NCBI RefSeq assembly: GCF_001939075.1
Contig: NZ_MPTA01000004.1
Coordinates: forward strand, 1-64,000
Length of the DNA: 64,000 bases
Reading direction: 5' to 3'
DNA from: Paenisporosarcina indica
Lineage (GTDB): Bacteria; Bacillota; Bacilli; Bacillales_A; Planococcaceae
Of the stretch, positions 1-8,959 are shown in pieces; the stretch's first letter is position 1; each line of letters starts with the position of its first letter. Under the pieces are notes generated by a model. That model was not told the origin of the DNA, did not search any database, and worked only from the letters and a program-made list of their open reading frames with translations. A program made the translations under genes and the position numbers.

Positions 1-37
1 ACTGTTCAGTTTTCAAGGTTCAAGTTTCAAAAAGGTA
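1..37 (-). other. rRNA-operon-like leader/spacer at left edge
   Basis: Read on the minus strand, this segment contains the phrase CTTGAACCTTGAAAACTGAA, which resembles the conserved spacer found just before 16S or 23S genes in Bacillales. It lies directly downstream of the last tRNA in the leftward-transcribed array. An rRNA operon is therefore likely to continue beyond the left edge; that is inference, because no rRNA sequence is present here. Confidence 0.45.
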
Positions 38-111
38 TGGAGCGGGTGAAGGGAATCGAACCCTCATCATCAGCTTGGAAGGCTGAGGTTTTACCACTAA
101 ACTACACCCGC
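38..111 (-). tRNA. tRNA-Gly(TCC)
   Basis: The reverse complement folds as a cloverleaf with acceptor GCGGGTG/CACCCGC, anticodon loop CTTCCAA on a CAGC/GCTG stem, and T-loop GGTTCGATTCC. The 3' CCA is encoded (38-40). It is the promoter-distal member of the array. Confidence 0.95.
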
Positions 112-137
112 ATAATATTGTTGTTTTAGAAGTTGTT

Positions 138-214
<77 letters not shown>

Positions 215-222
215 TAAATGTT

Positions 223-308
<86 letters not shown>

Positions 309-368
309 TTGCTATTTAACGACAAGAATCATTGTATCACGTTAAATCCAAGAAGTCAAACAAGAAAA

Positions 369-444
369 TGGTGAGCCATGTAGGATTCGAACCTACGACC
401 CTCTGATTAAAAGTCAGATGCTCTACCAACTGAGCTAATGGCTC
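369..444 (-). tRNA. tRNA-Lys(TTT)
   Basis: The reverse complement has acceptor GAGCCAT/ATGGCTC, discriminator A and encoded CCA. The anticodon loop CTTTTAA is flanked by TCTGA/TCAGA, giving anticodon TTT. About 60 nt separate it from tRNA-Leu downstream. Confidence 0.95.
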
Positions 445-466
445 GTACGCTATAAAAATAAAAGAA

Positions 467-541
467 TGGCTGGGGAACCTGGATTCGAACCAGGGCGTGA
501 CGGAATCAAAATCCGTTGCCTTACCGCTTGGCTATACCCCA
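467..541 (-). tRNA. tRNA-Gln(TTG)
   Basis: The acceptor starts TGGGGTA and its 3' strand is TTCCCCA, followed by discriminator G and encoded CCA. The anticodon loop TTTTGAT on an ACGGA/TCCGT stem gives TTG. The T-loop GGTTCGAATCC is intact. Confidence 0.95.
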
Positions 542-547
542 ATAAAA

Positions 548-623
548 TGGCGGTCCCGACGGGAATCGAACCCGCGATCTTCTGCGTGACAGGCAGACAT
601 GTTAACCGCTACACCACGGGACC
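548..623 (-). tRNA. tRNA-Asp(GTC)
   Basis: The acceptor is GGTCCCG/CGGGACC with discriminator G and encoded CCA. The anticodon loop CTGTCAC on a TCTGC/GCAGA stem gives GTC. GUC is one of the anticodons modified to queuosine, so the que operon at 32394-34708 serves this tRNA. Confidence 0.95.
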
Positions 624-625
624 AT

Positions 626-701
<76 letters not shown>

Positions 702-955
702 ACAATATTATGTTATAAAGATTATTACTTCTACGCTTATATCTTAGTTGACATCTGCATCGGCTTCGCCTGCTTCGATGTTACTTGCTATCTTCGTACA
801 GCTGCGTTGCTACACCCTCGCGATTTCCTTTAAAGAAATCAAAACTGAGTAACTTTATGCATATAAAGTCTTCATCGTCGCGTTTTCTTTAATAGAAGAA
901 ACGCTTCTCTTTTGTCGTGAGTGTTAGTATACCATACTTTCTTAAAAAGGAAAGT
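702..955 (-). other. 254-nt leader/spacer inside the tRNA array
   Basis: No tRNA or convincing reading frame is present. On the minus strand an extended -10 promoter (926-934) opens the region. It is followed by short self-complementary blocks such as GAAGCAGGCGAAGCCGATG and the run GATTTCTTTAAAGGAAATC near 827-845. The spacer separates a Glu-Asn pair from the seven downstream tRNAs. Confidence 0.5.
926..934 (-). promoter_or_regulatory. internal extended -10 promoter for fMet-Asp-Gln-Lys-Leu-Arg-Gly
   Basis: The minus strand reads TGG-TATACT, a TGn extended -10 with a near-consensus hexamer. No good -35 lies 16-18 nt upstream, which is compatible with extended -10 promoters. It would allow the seven downstream tRNAs to be expressed apart from Glu-Asn. 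Confidence 0.5.
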
Positions 956-1030
956 TGGTGACCCCTACGGGATTCGAACCCGTGTTACCGCCGTGAAAGG
1001 GCGGTGTCTTAACCGCTTGACCAAGGGGCC
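956..1030 (-). tRNA. tRNA-Glu(TTC)
   Basis: The acceptor is GGCCCCT/AGGGGTC with discriminator A and encoded CCA. The anticodon loop CTTTCAC on a CCGCC/GGCGG stem gives TTC. The T-loop GGTTCGAATCC is present. Confidence 0.95.
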
Positions 1031-1035
1031 ATATT

Positions 1036-1110
1036 TGGCTCCGAAGGTAGGACTCGAACCTACGACCAATCGATTAACAGTCGATTGCTCTACCACTGAG
1101 CTACTTCGGA
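1036..1110 (-). tRNA. tRNA-Asn(GTT)
   Basis: The acceptor is TCCGAAG/CTTCGGA with discriminator G and encoded CCA. The anticodon loop CTGTTAA on an ATCGA/TCGAT stem gives GTT, another queuosine-receiving anticodon. It is the promoter-proximal tRNA of the array. Confidence 0.95.
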
Positions 1111-1140
1111 ATAATGTCGTGTAACTTGTCGACTTTTATT

Positions 1141-1169
1141 ATTATAGGGAGGTTGTTCACTCTCGTCAA
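1141..1169 (-). promoter_or_regulatory. strong sigma-A promoter of the tRNA array
   Basis: On the minus strand TTGACG (1164-1169) and a perfect TATAAT (1141-1146) are separated by exactly 17 nt. Transcription would start about 25 nt upstream of tRNA-Asn. The strength fits a stable-RNA promoter. Confidence 0.85.
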
Positions 1170-1199
1170 CCTTTTTCGAATAATTTCTTCAAAGTCTTA

Positions 1200-1655
1200 T
1201 CATTCCACTTTCATTAAGGGTCCTGAACACTTGCCACACCGGTATTTGCTAGTATTTAAACGAATCTTCCGTCTATAAAGAAGGCCACAAGACATACAGC
1301 CATAGACATGCGAAATACGTCTTGTTGTGCGTTTGGTAGAAACTAAGTTTGCACAAAATCTTGGTGAATTAGTCATTTTCAATAGTTCTTTAAAGTCTTT
1401 ATCGCGATGTTTATACCCTTTTCCTTCTATATGTAAATGATAATGACATAGTTCATGACGTATGATACCCTCAAGCTCTTCCAATCCATAAAGTTCAAAT
1501 GATGTAGGGTTTATTTGAATATGATGCGTTCGAAGCATGTATCTCCCGCCAGTTGTTTTTAGACGATTGTTGAAGTAGGCTTCATGCATAAATGGTTTGT
1601 TAAAAATGTTCGCGGATATTTTCATCACTAGTTGTTGAAGTTCTTCATTTGTCAT
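1200..1655 (-). CDS. ydcK: SprT-like zinc metalloprotease-domain protein (YdcK)
   Basis: A 151-residue SprT-family protein. The zinc-binding helix HELCHYH lies at about residues 67-73. A C-terminal zinc ribbon (CMSCG ... CGKCSG, about 119-140) follows, the usual SprT-like architecture. The family resembles the protease domain of eukaryotic Spartan, but the role in Firmicutes is not established. An ATG three codons upstream abuts the AAAGG ribosome site, so the ATG with 8-nt spacing was chosen. Position between tex and the tRNA array matches B. subtilis ydcK. Confidence 0.88.
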   Translation of the reverse strand: MTNEELQQLVMKISANIFNKPFMHEAYFNNRLKTTGGRYMLRTHHIQINPTSFELYGLEELEGIIRHELCHYHLHIEGKGYKHRDKDFKELLKMTNSPRFCANLVSTKRTTRRISHVYGCMSCGLLYRRKIRLNTSKYRCGKCSGPLMKVE

Positions 1656-1679
1656 ACGATCCATCCTTTTACAGTTTTA

Positions 1680-1710
1680 AACCTGCCTATCTTGATAGGC
1701 AGGTTTCTTA
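1680..1710 (-). terminator. hairpin after tex
   Basis: A 12-bp perfect stem (AACCTGCCTATC / GATAGGCAGGTT) directly follows the tex stop codon, but only a short T-run follows it on the minus strand. Read-through into the SprT-like gene is plausible. Confidence 0.55.
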
Positions 1711-3873
1711 TTAGCTTTGTTTTACCGGTGAAAGCATCGTTAATGAAATACGTCCTTTTGTTTTTTCAACTTGTTCCACCCATACTGTAACGATGTCACC
1801 AAGTGCAACGACGTCTAGTGGGTGTTTAACAAAGCCCTTTTTCAGTTTTGAAATGTGGACAAGCCCATCTTGTTTTACACCAATGTCTACAAATGCACCA
1901 AAATCGACAACATTTCGAACCGTACCTTGTAGCTCCATACCGCTCGCTAAGTCTTCCATCTGGAGGACATCGGTTTTAAGTAGCGGTTGTGGAAATTGGT
2001 CGCGCGGATCGCGTGTTGGTTTTTTTAGAGTATCGACGATATCTTGTAATGTAATTTCACCGACATCCAATTGTTCGCTTAAGACTTTTAAATTCAACTC
2101 GCTTAATAAGAGTTCAGCATCCTTTGTTCCAATCTGTGCTTTCGTTAACCCCGCCTTTTTCAATACTTCCTCTGCAGTAGGATAACTTTCTGGATGTATG
2201 CCGGTTGCGTCAAATGGATTCTTTGCTTCTGGAATACGTAAAAACCCGATAGCTTGTTCATATGTTTTGGCACCTAATCGCGGGATTTTTTTAAGTTGCG
2301 CACGAGAGGTGAATTTTCCATTTTCATTACGCATAATAATTACGTTCTCAGCCACCGTTTTTGATAGGCCAGATACATACTGCAATAAAGAAGCAGAAGC
2401 TGTGTTGATATTAACACCGACTTGGTTAACAGCTGTCTCTACTATAAATGTTAGTGAATCATTTAGTTTCTTTTGAGAAACATCATGCTGATATTGACCA
2501 ACACCCACTGCTTTCGGCTCTATTTTCACTAGCTCCGATAATGGATCTTGCAGCCTGCGCGCGATTGATACGGCACTTCTTTGTTCAACTTGTAAGTCTG
2601 GGAATTCTGCACGAGCGGTATCCGATGCCGAATATACACTTGCTCCCGCTTCATTGACAATCACATACGCAACTTCTCGCTCTGCTTCTTTCAAGCACTC
2701 CGCAATAAACTGTTCCGATTCCCGTGAGGCTGTCCCGTTCCCTATTGCAATGATCGAGATTGGATATTGTTTCAATATATCCAGTATTACTTTTTTCGAC
2801 CCTTGAACATCAGATTTTGGGGGGTGTGGATAAATAACTGAAATCTCTTGAAGTTTTCCAGTATCATCTACAACTGCTAATTTACAACCCGTTCTATAGG
2901 CTGGGTCTAATCCCAATACTACCTTTCCTTTTAATGGAGGTTGAAGTAATAGGTTACGTAAGTTTTCAGAAAAAATATGGATTGCTTGTGTCTCGCCCTT
3001 TTCCGTGAGTTCCGTACGAATTTCGCGTTCAACAGAAGGTGCAATCAGACGTTTATAAGAGTCTTCTATTGCTTCCGTCACTTGTGGAATACTTGGTGAA
3101 GAGCTATATGTCGGTATCCACTCGTCTCGCATGGCCTGTAAAATGCGATCGACTGGAGAATGTAAACTGACTTTCAAAATCTCTTCTTTTTCTCCACGGT
3201 TTAATGCCAGGACACGGTGGGGGACAATTTTTTTAACAGGTTCAGTGTAGTCATAATACATTTCGAACACACTTTTTTCATCGTCTTGTTGTTTCTTTAC
3301 GCTGGATGTAATAGATCCTTCAGCTCGTGTTAGATTACGAATCTTTTCACGAATCTTCGCATCATCTGCAAATTGTTCTGCTAAAATATCTCGTGCACCT
3401 TGGAGAGCTTCTTCAACATTTGCCACTTCTTCATTAACAAAGCCTTGTGCTAGTTCTTCAGTGGGAGTCTTTGAATAACTGAAAATAAGATTTGCTAACG
3501 GTTCCAGTCCTTTTTCTTTTGCGATTGTCGCTTTCGTTCTGCGTTTTTGCTTATATGGTCGATATAAATCTTCTAGACGTTGAAGAACCGTTGCATGTTG
3601 AATTGCGTATGTTAACTCTTCAGTTAATTTCCCTTGCTCGTCAATTAATCGAATAACTTCTTCTTTGCGCTGTTCTAATTGTTGTATGTAACGGTAACGG
3701 TCTTCTACCGCTTTTATTTGAACTTCATCTAATGAGCCAGTTGCTTCTTTACGGTAACGTGCGATGAAAGGGACCGTATTTCCTTCTTCGAGTAAATCGA
3801 TAACTTGTTGTGCTTGTGCAGGTCTCACATTTGTCTCTTTCGCAATGCGTTGCATCATTTGTTTTGCATTCAT
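1711..3873 (-). CDS. tex: Tex, RNA-binding S1-domain transcription accessory protein
   Basis: About 720 residues, the normal length for Tex/YdcI. An N-terminal helical domain is followed by a YqgF/RNase H-like domain (GLDPAYRTGCKLAVVDD near residue 320), tandem helix-hairpin-helix segments (ASLLQYVSGLSKTVAENV; KIPRLGAKTYEQAIGFL) and a C-terminal S1 domain (GTVRNVVDFGAFVDIG ... DGLVHIS). Tex binds nucleic acid and is implicated in transcription-associated processes; its exact role in Bacillus is unclear. The first ATG touches the AAAGG site, so the third-codon ATG (MNAKQ) is preferred. It lies just downstream of the sigB operon, as in B. subtilis. Confidence 0.95.
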   Translation of the reverse strand: MNAKQMMQRIAKETNVRPAQAQQVIDLLEEGNTVPFIARYRKEATGSLDEVQIKAVEDRYRYIQQLEQRKEEVIRLIDEQGKLTEELTYAIQHATVLQRLEDLYRPYKQKRRTKATIAKEKGLEPLANLIFSYSKTPTEELAQGFVNEEVANVEEALQGARDILAEQFADDAKIREKIRNLTRAEGSITSSVKKQQDDEKSVFEMYYDYTEPVKKIVPHRVLALNRGEKEEILKVSLHSPVDRILQAMRDEWIPTYSSSPSIPQVTEAIEDSYKRLIAPSVEREIRTELTEKGETQAIHIFSENLRNLLLQPPLKGKVVLGLDPAYRTGCKLAVVDDTGKLQEISVIYPHPPKSDVQGSKKVILDILKQYPISIIAIGNGTASRESEQFIAECLKEAEREVAYVIVNEAGASVYSASDTARAEFPDLQVEQRSAVSIARRLQDPLSELVKIEPKAVGVGQYQHDVSQKKLNDSLTFIVETAVNQVGVNINTASASLLQYVSGLSKTVAENVIIMRNENGKFTSRAQLKKIPRLGAKTYEQAIGFLRIPEAKNPFDATGIHPESYPTAEEVLKKAGLTKAQIGTKDAELLLSELNLKVLSEQLDVGEITLQDIVDTLKKPTRDPRDQFPQPLLKTDVLQMEDLASGMELQGTVRNVVDFGAFVDIGVKQDGLVHISKLKKGFVKHPLDVVALGDIVTVWVEQVEKTKGRISLTMLSPVKQS

Positions 3874-3998
3874 GGTACTCATCCTTTCTATCTACCCCTC
3901 TATTTTACCATTAGGAAAAGACAACATGCACCCACAATGGTGTATGTTGATATTTTTCTTATCCTAATATCCGAAATCTTTGTTTCTAATTGAACATC

Positions 3999-4028
3999 AA
4001 AAAACCTACTCCATTTTATTGGAGCAGG
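3999..4028 (-). terminator. sigB-operon terminator
   Basis: On the minus strand CCTGCTCCA / TGGAGTAGG forms a 9-bp stem followed by TTTTTT. The rsbX stop codon sits in the loop, so the operon ends immediately after rsbX. Confidence 0.9.
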
Positions 4029-4615
4029 CTGCCTGTGATAAATGTTGCATCATCACCATGTTCAATTGTACTAACCAATGTTTGATGCAAACAATATGCA
4101 CCAGCACTATTCCTCATGGTGCTTTTAGGACTGCCTAATACAACACCATCAGAATGAAGTAAAAATAAATCACCGGGTTTGTAAGTATATAATTGGGTTC
4201 GAAGTTTTTGTGGTCGACCTGATAAGTAGCCCATAACAGGAAGTGGATAAATCATTTTTTCATCGTCTCTGCGAGTCATATAAAATTTAATATTCCCTAC
4301 ACAACTATACTCCAAAGTTTTCGCAATAAAATCAACTTTCATTATTGCGACAGCCGCTCCACGTTTTTGATACATGAGTTCATTACATCGAAGTAACAAC
4401 TCATCAATCGTTTCGTGATGGTACTCAGCTAAAATCAACGGGATGATTTCAGATGACTGTCTAGCGATTGGACCATTTCCTAATCCGTCAGCAATTGCAC
4501 ATAAAAAGTATTGTTCATTCATATAGGTGAAATACGTATCTCCAGATTCTTTGTTTCCCTCTTTGGCCTCTTGGTAGACGAAGACTTCTAAAAACGGATG
4601 CTTGATCACTTCCAT
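4016..4615 (-). CDS. rsbX: RsbX, PP2C-type phosphoserine phosphatase
   Basis: 199 residues, matching RsbX. PP2C features are visible: CAIADGLGNG near residue 40 for the first metal aspartate and LLHSDGVV near 155. RsbX dephosphorylates stressosome proteins RsbS and RsbR and so resets environmental stress signalling. Its ATG overlaps the sigB TGA by one base (TGATG) behind a GGAG site, implying translational coupling. It is the last gene of the eight-gene operon. Confidence 0.93.
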   Translation of the reverse strand: MEVIKHPFLEVFVYQEAKEGNKESGDTYFTYMNEQYFLCAIADGLGNGPIARQSSEIIPLILAEYHHETIDELLLRCNELMYQKRGAAVAIMKVDFIAKTLEYSCVGNIKFYMTRRDDEKMIYPLPVMGYLSGRPQKLRTQLYTYKPGDLFLLHSDGVVLGSPKSTMRNSAGAYCLHQTLVSTIEHGDDATFITGSLLQ

Positions 4616-5397
4616 CAAGTTACTCCGCCAGCTGCCAGTATTGCATCCTGTAGCTTTTTGATGGCTTTACGCTGTAACCGAGAAACATGCATTTGGGAAA
4701 TATCGAGTTTTTCGCCCGCTTCCTTTTGGCTCAGTTGTTCAATGTATGTATATTGAATGACTTGTTTCTCTCTCTCAGAAAGGACACTCATTGCCTCTGC
4801 CACTAACATACGTTGATCCGTTTTTTCAAATCCATCATCTTTCTGGCCAATCACATCGAATAAAGTAATACTGCTGCCATCCGAATCCGATTCAAGCGAA
4901 TGGTCCATCGACAACGCTTGGTAGCTTTTGCCCATTTCCATCGCTTCCAGTACATCATCTTCATCTACTTCAAGAAATTCAGCGATTTCGATTACTTTCG
5001 GGGAGCGTTGAAGTTCTGTTGTCAGTGTTTCAACAGCAGATTTTATACGTGGTCCCAATTCTTTGATACGACGTGGAACGTGTACGGCCCATGTCTTATC
5101 ACGTAAAAATCGTTTGATTTCGCCAATAATCGTTGGGACCGCAAAAGCTTCAAACGTCCTGCCGAATTCAGGATCATAACGACGAATGGCTCCAAGGAGT
5201 CCCAACATCCCTACCTGATAGATATCTTCATGATACGATTTACCATTCGAATATTTACGGGCAATCGAGTCCACCAGTCGTTGGTAATTCAATACTAGAT
5301 TGGTTTGTGCCACATCATCTTCCGTTTCTTGATAGGCTTTAATCCATTCCAATATCTGTTCTTTGGTTTCGTAGTTAGGAGGTGATAGTTTCGACAT
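4615..5397 (-). CDS. sigB: general stress sigma factor SigB
   Basis: 260 residues, as in other Bacillales. Region 2 is recognisable from YQVGMLGLLGAIRRYDPE, region 3 from VPRRIKELGPRI and region 4 HTH from LSQKEAGEKLDISQMHVSRL. SigB directs RNA polymerase to general-stress promoters and is held inactive by RsbW. An earlier in-frame ATG exists, but the start with AGGTGG seven bases upstream is preferred; it still overlaps the end of rsbW, which suggests coupled translation. Confidence 0.97.
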   Translation of the reverse strand: MSKLSPPNYETKEQILEWIKAYQETEDDVAQTNLVLNYQRLVDSIARKYSNGKSYHEDIYQVGMLGLLGAIRRYDPEFGRTFEAFAVPTIIGEIKRFLRDKTWAVHVPRRIKELGPRIKSAVETLTTELQRSPKVIEIAEFLEVDEDDVLEAMEMGKSYQALSMDHSLESDSDGSSITLFDVIGQKDDGFEKTDQRMLVAEAMSVLSEREKQVIQYTYIEQLSQKEAGEKLDISQMHVSRLQRKAIKKLQDAILAAGGVT

Positions 5398-5845
5398 TCT
5401 CTTCCACCTGCTCTTCTCCGACATATTTCGTCATAAAGACTGTTACGCCCTCTTGGTGGTGGACTTTCACTTCATCCATTAACGTTTCAATCAAATATAA
5501 TCCAAGTCCACCTTCACGTAGAAACTGAACTTCTTGTTGGTCATGGTAAGGACCTACTTTGGTTTTTGTTTCTTCAAAGTTGAAGCTTTTCCCATGGTCA
5601 GCAACCATGATCTCGATTTTATCTGGATAAAGTGCACATCCAATTACTACTTCGCCTTCATCCACCTCGCTATAAGCATGTTGAACTGCATTCGTAATGG
5701 CTTCAGACGACGCAATTTTCAAATCTTCAATTTCGTCGTATGTAAAACCGATTCGACTAGCTAGTCCCGAAATTGTCAAACGAGCAACACCGACGTATTG
5801 GGATTTTGCAGGAACCCGAATTTCTACATAATCAAATGGTCTCAT
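5375..5845 (-). CDS. rsbW: RsbW, anti-sigma-B factor and serine kinase
   Basis: 156 residues with a GHKL-type ATPase fold: N-box EAITNAVQHAY near residue 50, G1-type MVADHGKSF near 95, and the GGLGLYLIETLMDEV lid region near 125. RsbW binds and inhibits SigB and phosphorylates RsbV. Its ATG overlaps the rsbV stop (TAATG), with GGTGG upstream. Confidence 0.96.
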   Translation of the reverse strand: MRPFDYVEIRVPAKSQYVGVARLTISGLASRIGFTYDEIEDLKIASSEAITNAVQHAYSEVDEGEVVIGCALYPDKIEIMVADHGKSFNFEETKTKVGPYHDQQEVQFLREGGLGLYLIETLMDEVKVHHQEGVTVFMTKYVGEEQVEENVETITS

Positions 5846-6177
5846 TATTTGTTTCCACCTTTATCGTCTGTCTCAATATCCATTATTTCTCCAAGACCTG
5901 TAATATCAAATAATCTCTTCAGACGAGTTGACAATCCTGTTAACTTAACATGACCATTGTTCGCATTAACGTGTTTATAGAAAGCTACAATTACTCCTAG
6001 TCCAGTGCTATCCATATATGAAACATCAGACATTTCTAATTCTGTCTGTAGATTTTCTTTTTGTTGAACCGTTGCTAGCTTTTCACGTAACATTGGGGCA
6101 GTGAAAGCATCTATCTCCCCACTAATAAAAGCTTTAACCAAATTTTCTTCTTCTTTTATAACAACTTGAATATTCAT
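5845..6177 (-). CDS. rsbV: RsbV, anti-anti-sigma factor
   Basis: A 110-residue single STAS domain. The phosphorylatable serine is Ser57 in SYMDSTGLGVI, the canonical motif. Unphosphorylated RsbV sequesters RsbW and frees SigB. A 79-nt gap upstream separates it from rsbU, the place where B. subtilis has a SigB-dependent promoter. I could not find a convincing GTTT-N13-15-GGGTAT match here. Confidence 0.96.
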   Translation of the reverse strand: MNIQVVIKEEENLVKAFISGEIDAFTAPMLREKLATVQQKENLQTELEMSDVSYMDSTGLGVIVAFYKHVNANNGHVKLTGLSTRLKRLFDITGLGEIMDIETDDKGGNK

Positions 6178-6256
6178 CTATTGACACCCCGTCCATCTAT
6201 TAAATCAATTTAATTAATACTCATTGCTTACCACGAATGAAGAAATTTTAAACATA

Positions 6257-7261
6257 TTAAGAAGTTTTCTTGAAGATCACGAGCGTAAAATCATCACGGA
6301 GTTCAAAGTTTTGCATCTTCTCTAGTTCCTTAAATACCGAATCTACAATGGTTTGAGCTGGTTCGTGACGCATAGAATGAATTAACGTTATCACAATTTT
6401 TGGATCTATAAAACCTTCATCCGTTCTGCATTCTGTAACTCCGTCTGTCATCATTACAACGAAGTCTCCGGCTTCCATCGTCACAGCGTGCTGCTCATAA
6501 CTAACATTCGCAACTACACCTAATAATAAACCTTTTGCATGTAATTCCGTGAATTCATCATTTTGAGCATTGTAAAAAAGAGCTGGTTCATGACCTGCAG
6601 TTGCGTATGTAAAAAGAGAATTTTCCACATTATAACGACCGTAAAACATGGATATGAACATATCATCGTTCACACTTTTTTCAACAATACGATTGATGAC
6701 ATCTAACACTTTCTTGGGATCTGTTGCAACATCTTGTAAACTGTCCATCCCATATTTAATCATGGACATGCAAAGTGCAGCAGGAATGCCTTTACCAATC
6801 ACATCCGCTACAGCAACACCGGCATTGTTGAGATTGTCGCTTAGAAAATAAATATAATCTCCATTCATCTTGCGTGCTGGTACTGATACAAGCCCAATTT
6901 CAAGACCATTAATTTTAGGACGTGTTGTTTTTAATAGAGTCCTTTGAACTTTAGCTGCTAAATCCATTTCAACTTTCATTTCTTCTTGCTGTTGAAGTAG
7001 ACTTTGATGCTCTGCGTGAGCTAGTCCATAACGAATCATCATCTCGATTAACAAGTCAAATGAATTCCACACATTCATCGGCAACTCAGGAAACATTTCT
7101 TCAAGTGTTGCCTTATGTATGCTAATTACTTCGTCTGGCGCAATATTTTTTTTAATCAGTTGACGACTAAAATTTTGACCCTCGTATAAATTCCTTTCGG
7201 TTTGTTTCATCAGATATTGCTTGAGTATTTCTTTGTATTGTTTTTCAATTTCTTGAGGCAT
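6257..7261 (-). CDS. rsbU: RsbU, PP2C phosphatase activating RsbV
   Basis: 334 residues. The helical N-terminal part (about 1-110) matches the RsbT-binding domain. The C-terminal SpoIIE/PP2C domain shows GDYIYFLSD, VADVIGKGIPAALCMSM and MMTDGVTE metal-site motifs. When bound by RsbT it dephosphorylates RsbV-P, the environmental-stress input to SigB. It is 13 nt downstream of rsbT. Confidence 0.95.
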   Translation of the reverse strand: MPQEIEKQYKEILKQYLMKQTERNLYEGQNFSRQLIKKNIAPDEVISIHKATLEEMFPELPMNVWNSFDLLIEMMIRYGLAHAEHQSLLQQQEEMKVEMDLAAKVQRTLLKTTRPKINGLEIGLVSVPARKMNGDYIYFLSDNLNNAGVAVADVIGKGIPAALCMSMIKYGMDSLQDVATDPKKVLDVINRIVEKSVNDDMFISMFYGRYNVENSLFTYATAGHEPALFYNAQNDEFTELHAKGLLLGVVANVSYEQHAVTMEAGDFVVMMTDGVTECRTDEGFIDPKIVITLIHSMRHEPAQTIVDSVFKELEKMQNFELRDDFTLVIFKKTS

Positions 7262-7274
7262 TTATTCTGACCCC

Positions 7275-7676
7275 CTAGCGAATCCATTTCGTCGCTTTAA
7301 TAACTGTTCCTTCGCCTACAACCGTGTCAATCTTAAAAGTATCCATTAAACGTTTTACACCAGGCATACCAGCACCTAAACCACCTGAAGTTGAGAAACC
7401 ATCCTCCATCACTTTTCGGACATCGGGAATTCCCGGACCTTCATCTGATGCGATAATCGTAATACCATACTTTCCGCCTTCTGATATACGTTCAATTTCA
7501 ATCTTCCCTTTTCCCGCATATAAGTAAATATTACGAGCCAGTTCACTGATTGCTGTTGTGATCCGTGCTTGGTCAACCGTACCGAAGCCCACTTCTTTTG
7601 CTTCATTTCGACCAAGTTGTCTAGCAGCAACAATGTCCCACTCTGTTAAAATCTCTACAGAAGACCGATAACTCAT
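7275..7676 (-). CDS. rsbT: RsbT, stressosome serine/threonine kinase
   Basis: 133 residues with a compact GHKL ATPase domain: N-box ISELARNIYLYA near residue 45, SDEGPGIPDV near 77 and GGLGAGMPGVKRLMD near 93. RsbT phosphorylates RsbS and RsbR, leaves the stressosome and activates RsbU. It is packed 2 nt from rsbS. Confidence 0.96.
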   Translation of the reverse strand: MSYRSSVEILTEWDIVAARQLGRNEAKEVGFGTVDQARITTAISELARNIYLYAGKGKIEIERISEGGKYGITIIASDEGPGIPDVRKVMEDGFSTSGGLGAGMPGVKRLMDTFKIDTVVGEGTVIKATKWIR

Positions 7677-7678
7677 TC

Positions 7679-8041
7679 TTAAGCCTCCAATTCTCGTTGG
7701 AGTTTTTCAAGACCATTCTCTAAATCTAAAGCAGTCATGACATCTTCTAAACGAATTCCAAGTTCGATCAGTGTAATAGCTACTGCAGGTTGAATCCCTG
7801 TGATAACCACCTTTGCACCCATTAAGCCTGACATACTAATAACATCACCTAATACCTTAGCGATAAAAGAGTCAATAAAGTCTATCGGAGTTAAATCGAT
7901 CACTACTCCCCGCGCACTTGTTTCATGCAATTTTGTCAGTAAATCTTCTTGGAATTGGAGTGCAGTTTGATCATCTAGTTCCCATTGGATGGAAACAATT
8001 AGACAGTCATTTAATTTCAATATAGGTATTCGTAAGTTCAA
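7679..8041 (-). CDS. rsbS: RsbS, stressosome STAS scaffold
   Basis: A 120-residue STAS protein very similar to B. subtilis RsbS; the phosphosite region is [11 protein letters not shown]. It forms the stressosome core with RsbR and holds RsbT. A longer ATG-initiated frame exists, but family alignment and the GGAGGTGGAAGG ribosome site support a TTG start at 8041, where TTG overlaps the rsbR TGA. Confidence 0.94.
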   Translation of the reverse strand: MNLRIPILKLNDCLIVSIQWELDDQTALQFQEDLLTKLHETSARGVVIDLTPIDFIDSFIAKVLGDVISMSGLMGAKVVITGIQPAVAITLIELGIRLEDVMTALDLENGLEKLQRELEA

Positions 8042-8868
8042 TTTCCTTCCACCTCCACGATTTGACGATTTGTCCAAGCAAGGGCTTGTTCAACCCCACG
8101 TTGTAATGTACTTGTCGTTGTAAAATCTTTTAAATTTATGCCTAATGTAACGATTGTTTGTGCGATTTCCGGACGAATTCCAACCAGCATACACTTAGCC
8201 CCAACTAAACGAACCGCGTCTGCTGCTTGGATTATGTGATGTGCCACCATTGTATCCACTACAGGAACACCTGTAATATCAATGATTACAACTTCAGCCC
8301 GGTGTTTGACAACACCTTCAAGTAGGTTTTCCATAATTAATTTCGCACGCTCGGTGTCAATGGTTCCAACTAGTGGCATAACTGAAATTTTATCAAAAAC
8401 AGGAATCAAGGATGCCGAAAGTTCCTGTAAGGCAATTTTTTGTAATTGCACAGTACGTTCCCATGTTTTGGCATATGTATCAACGATTCCATCACGCATT
8501 GGTGTAATCCAGTTGGTCAAGATCGTATTGTACTCTTTAATATTTTCATCAACTATGATTTTTTCTGTTTCGAGCAGTTCATATACGATATTGGCAAAGT
8601 GATTGATGGCTTTCATGACAAAACTAATCGACCAGCCAAATCGCACGACTTTACTTGTAAATATATTTAAGCGATTTTCATACTTATTTTCGCCTTCTAG
8701 AAGATTAGAAACCATCAATTCCGCAAATTCACGACTTGTGTTATCGATGACACTTTGAGACATGATTTGAAAGAATCGTTCTTCTGAATCTTCTTTCATC
8801 AATTCTTTCCAATTCACTAATATCTCATCTAAATTATCTTGAACTAATGTTGCTATAATTTTATTCAT
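8038..8868 (-). CDS. rsbRA: RsbR (RsbRA), stressosome co-antagonist/sensor
   Basis: 276 residues. The N-terminal half (about 1-150) fits the non-haem globin-like sensor domain, and the C-terminal half is STAS. Thr172 and Thr206 ([12 protein letters not shown] and [10 protein letters not shown]) have the same spacing as the RsbT-phosphorylated threonines of B. subtilis RsbRA. It is the first gene of the operon, with AGGAGG upstream. No RsbR paralogue lies elsewhere in the window. Confidence 0.95.
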   Translation of the reverse strand: MNKIIATLVQDNLDEILVNWKELMKEDSEERFFQIMSQSVIDNTSREFAELMVSNLLEGENKYENRLNIFTSKVVRFGWSISFVMKAINHFANIVYELLETEKIIVDENIKEYNTILTNWITPMRDGIVDTYAKTWERTVQLQKIALQELSASLIPVFDKISVMPLVGTIDTERAKLIMENLLEGVVKHRAEVVIIDITGVPVVDTMVAHHIIQAADAVRLVGAKCMLVGIRPEIAQTIVTLGINLKDFTTTSTLQRGVEQALAWTNRQIVEVEGN

Positions 8869-8959
8869 AAATTTTGGCTATGCCTCCTGAGTCCAATTTA
8901 ATACTTATTTATATTGTATCTGAAAACGTCAAACTACACACTTTTTTTACTTAAATGCG

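Noticed and set aside
6178-6256. SigB autoregulatory promoter before rsbV
   Set aside because: GATTTAA is followed by GGGGTG only about 9 nt later, too close for a GTTT-N13-15-GGGTAT promoter.
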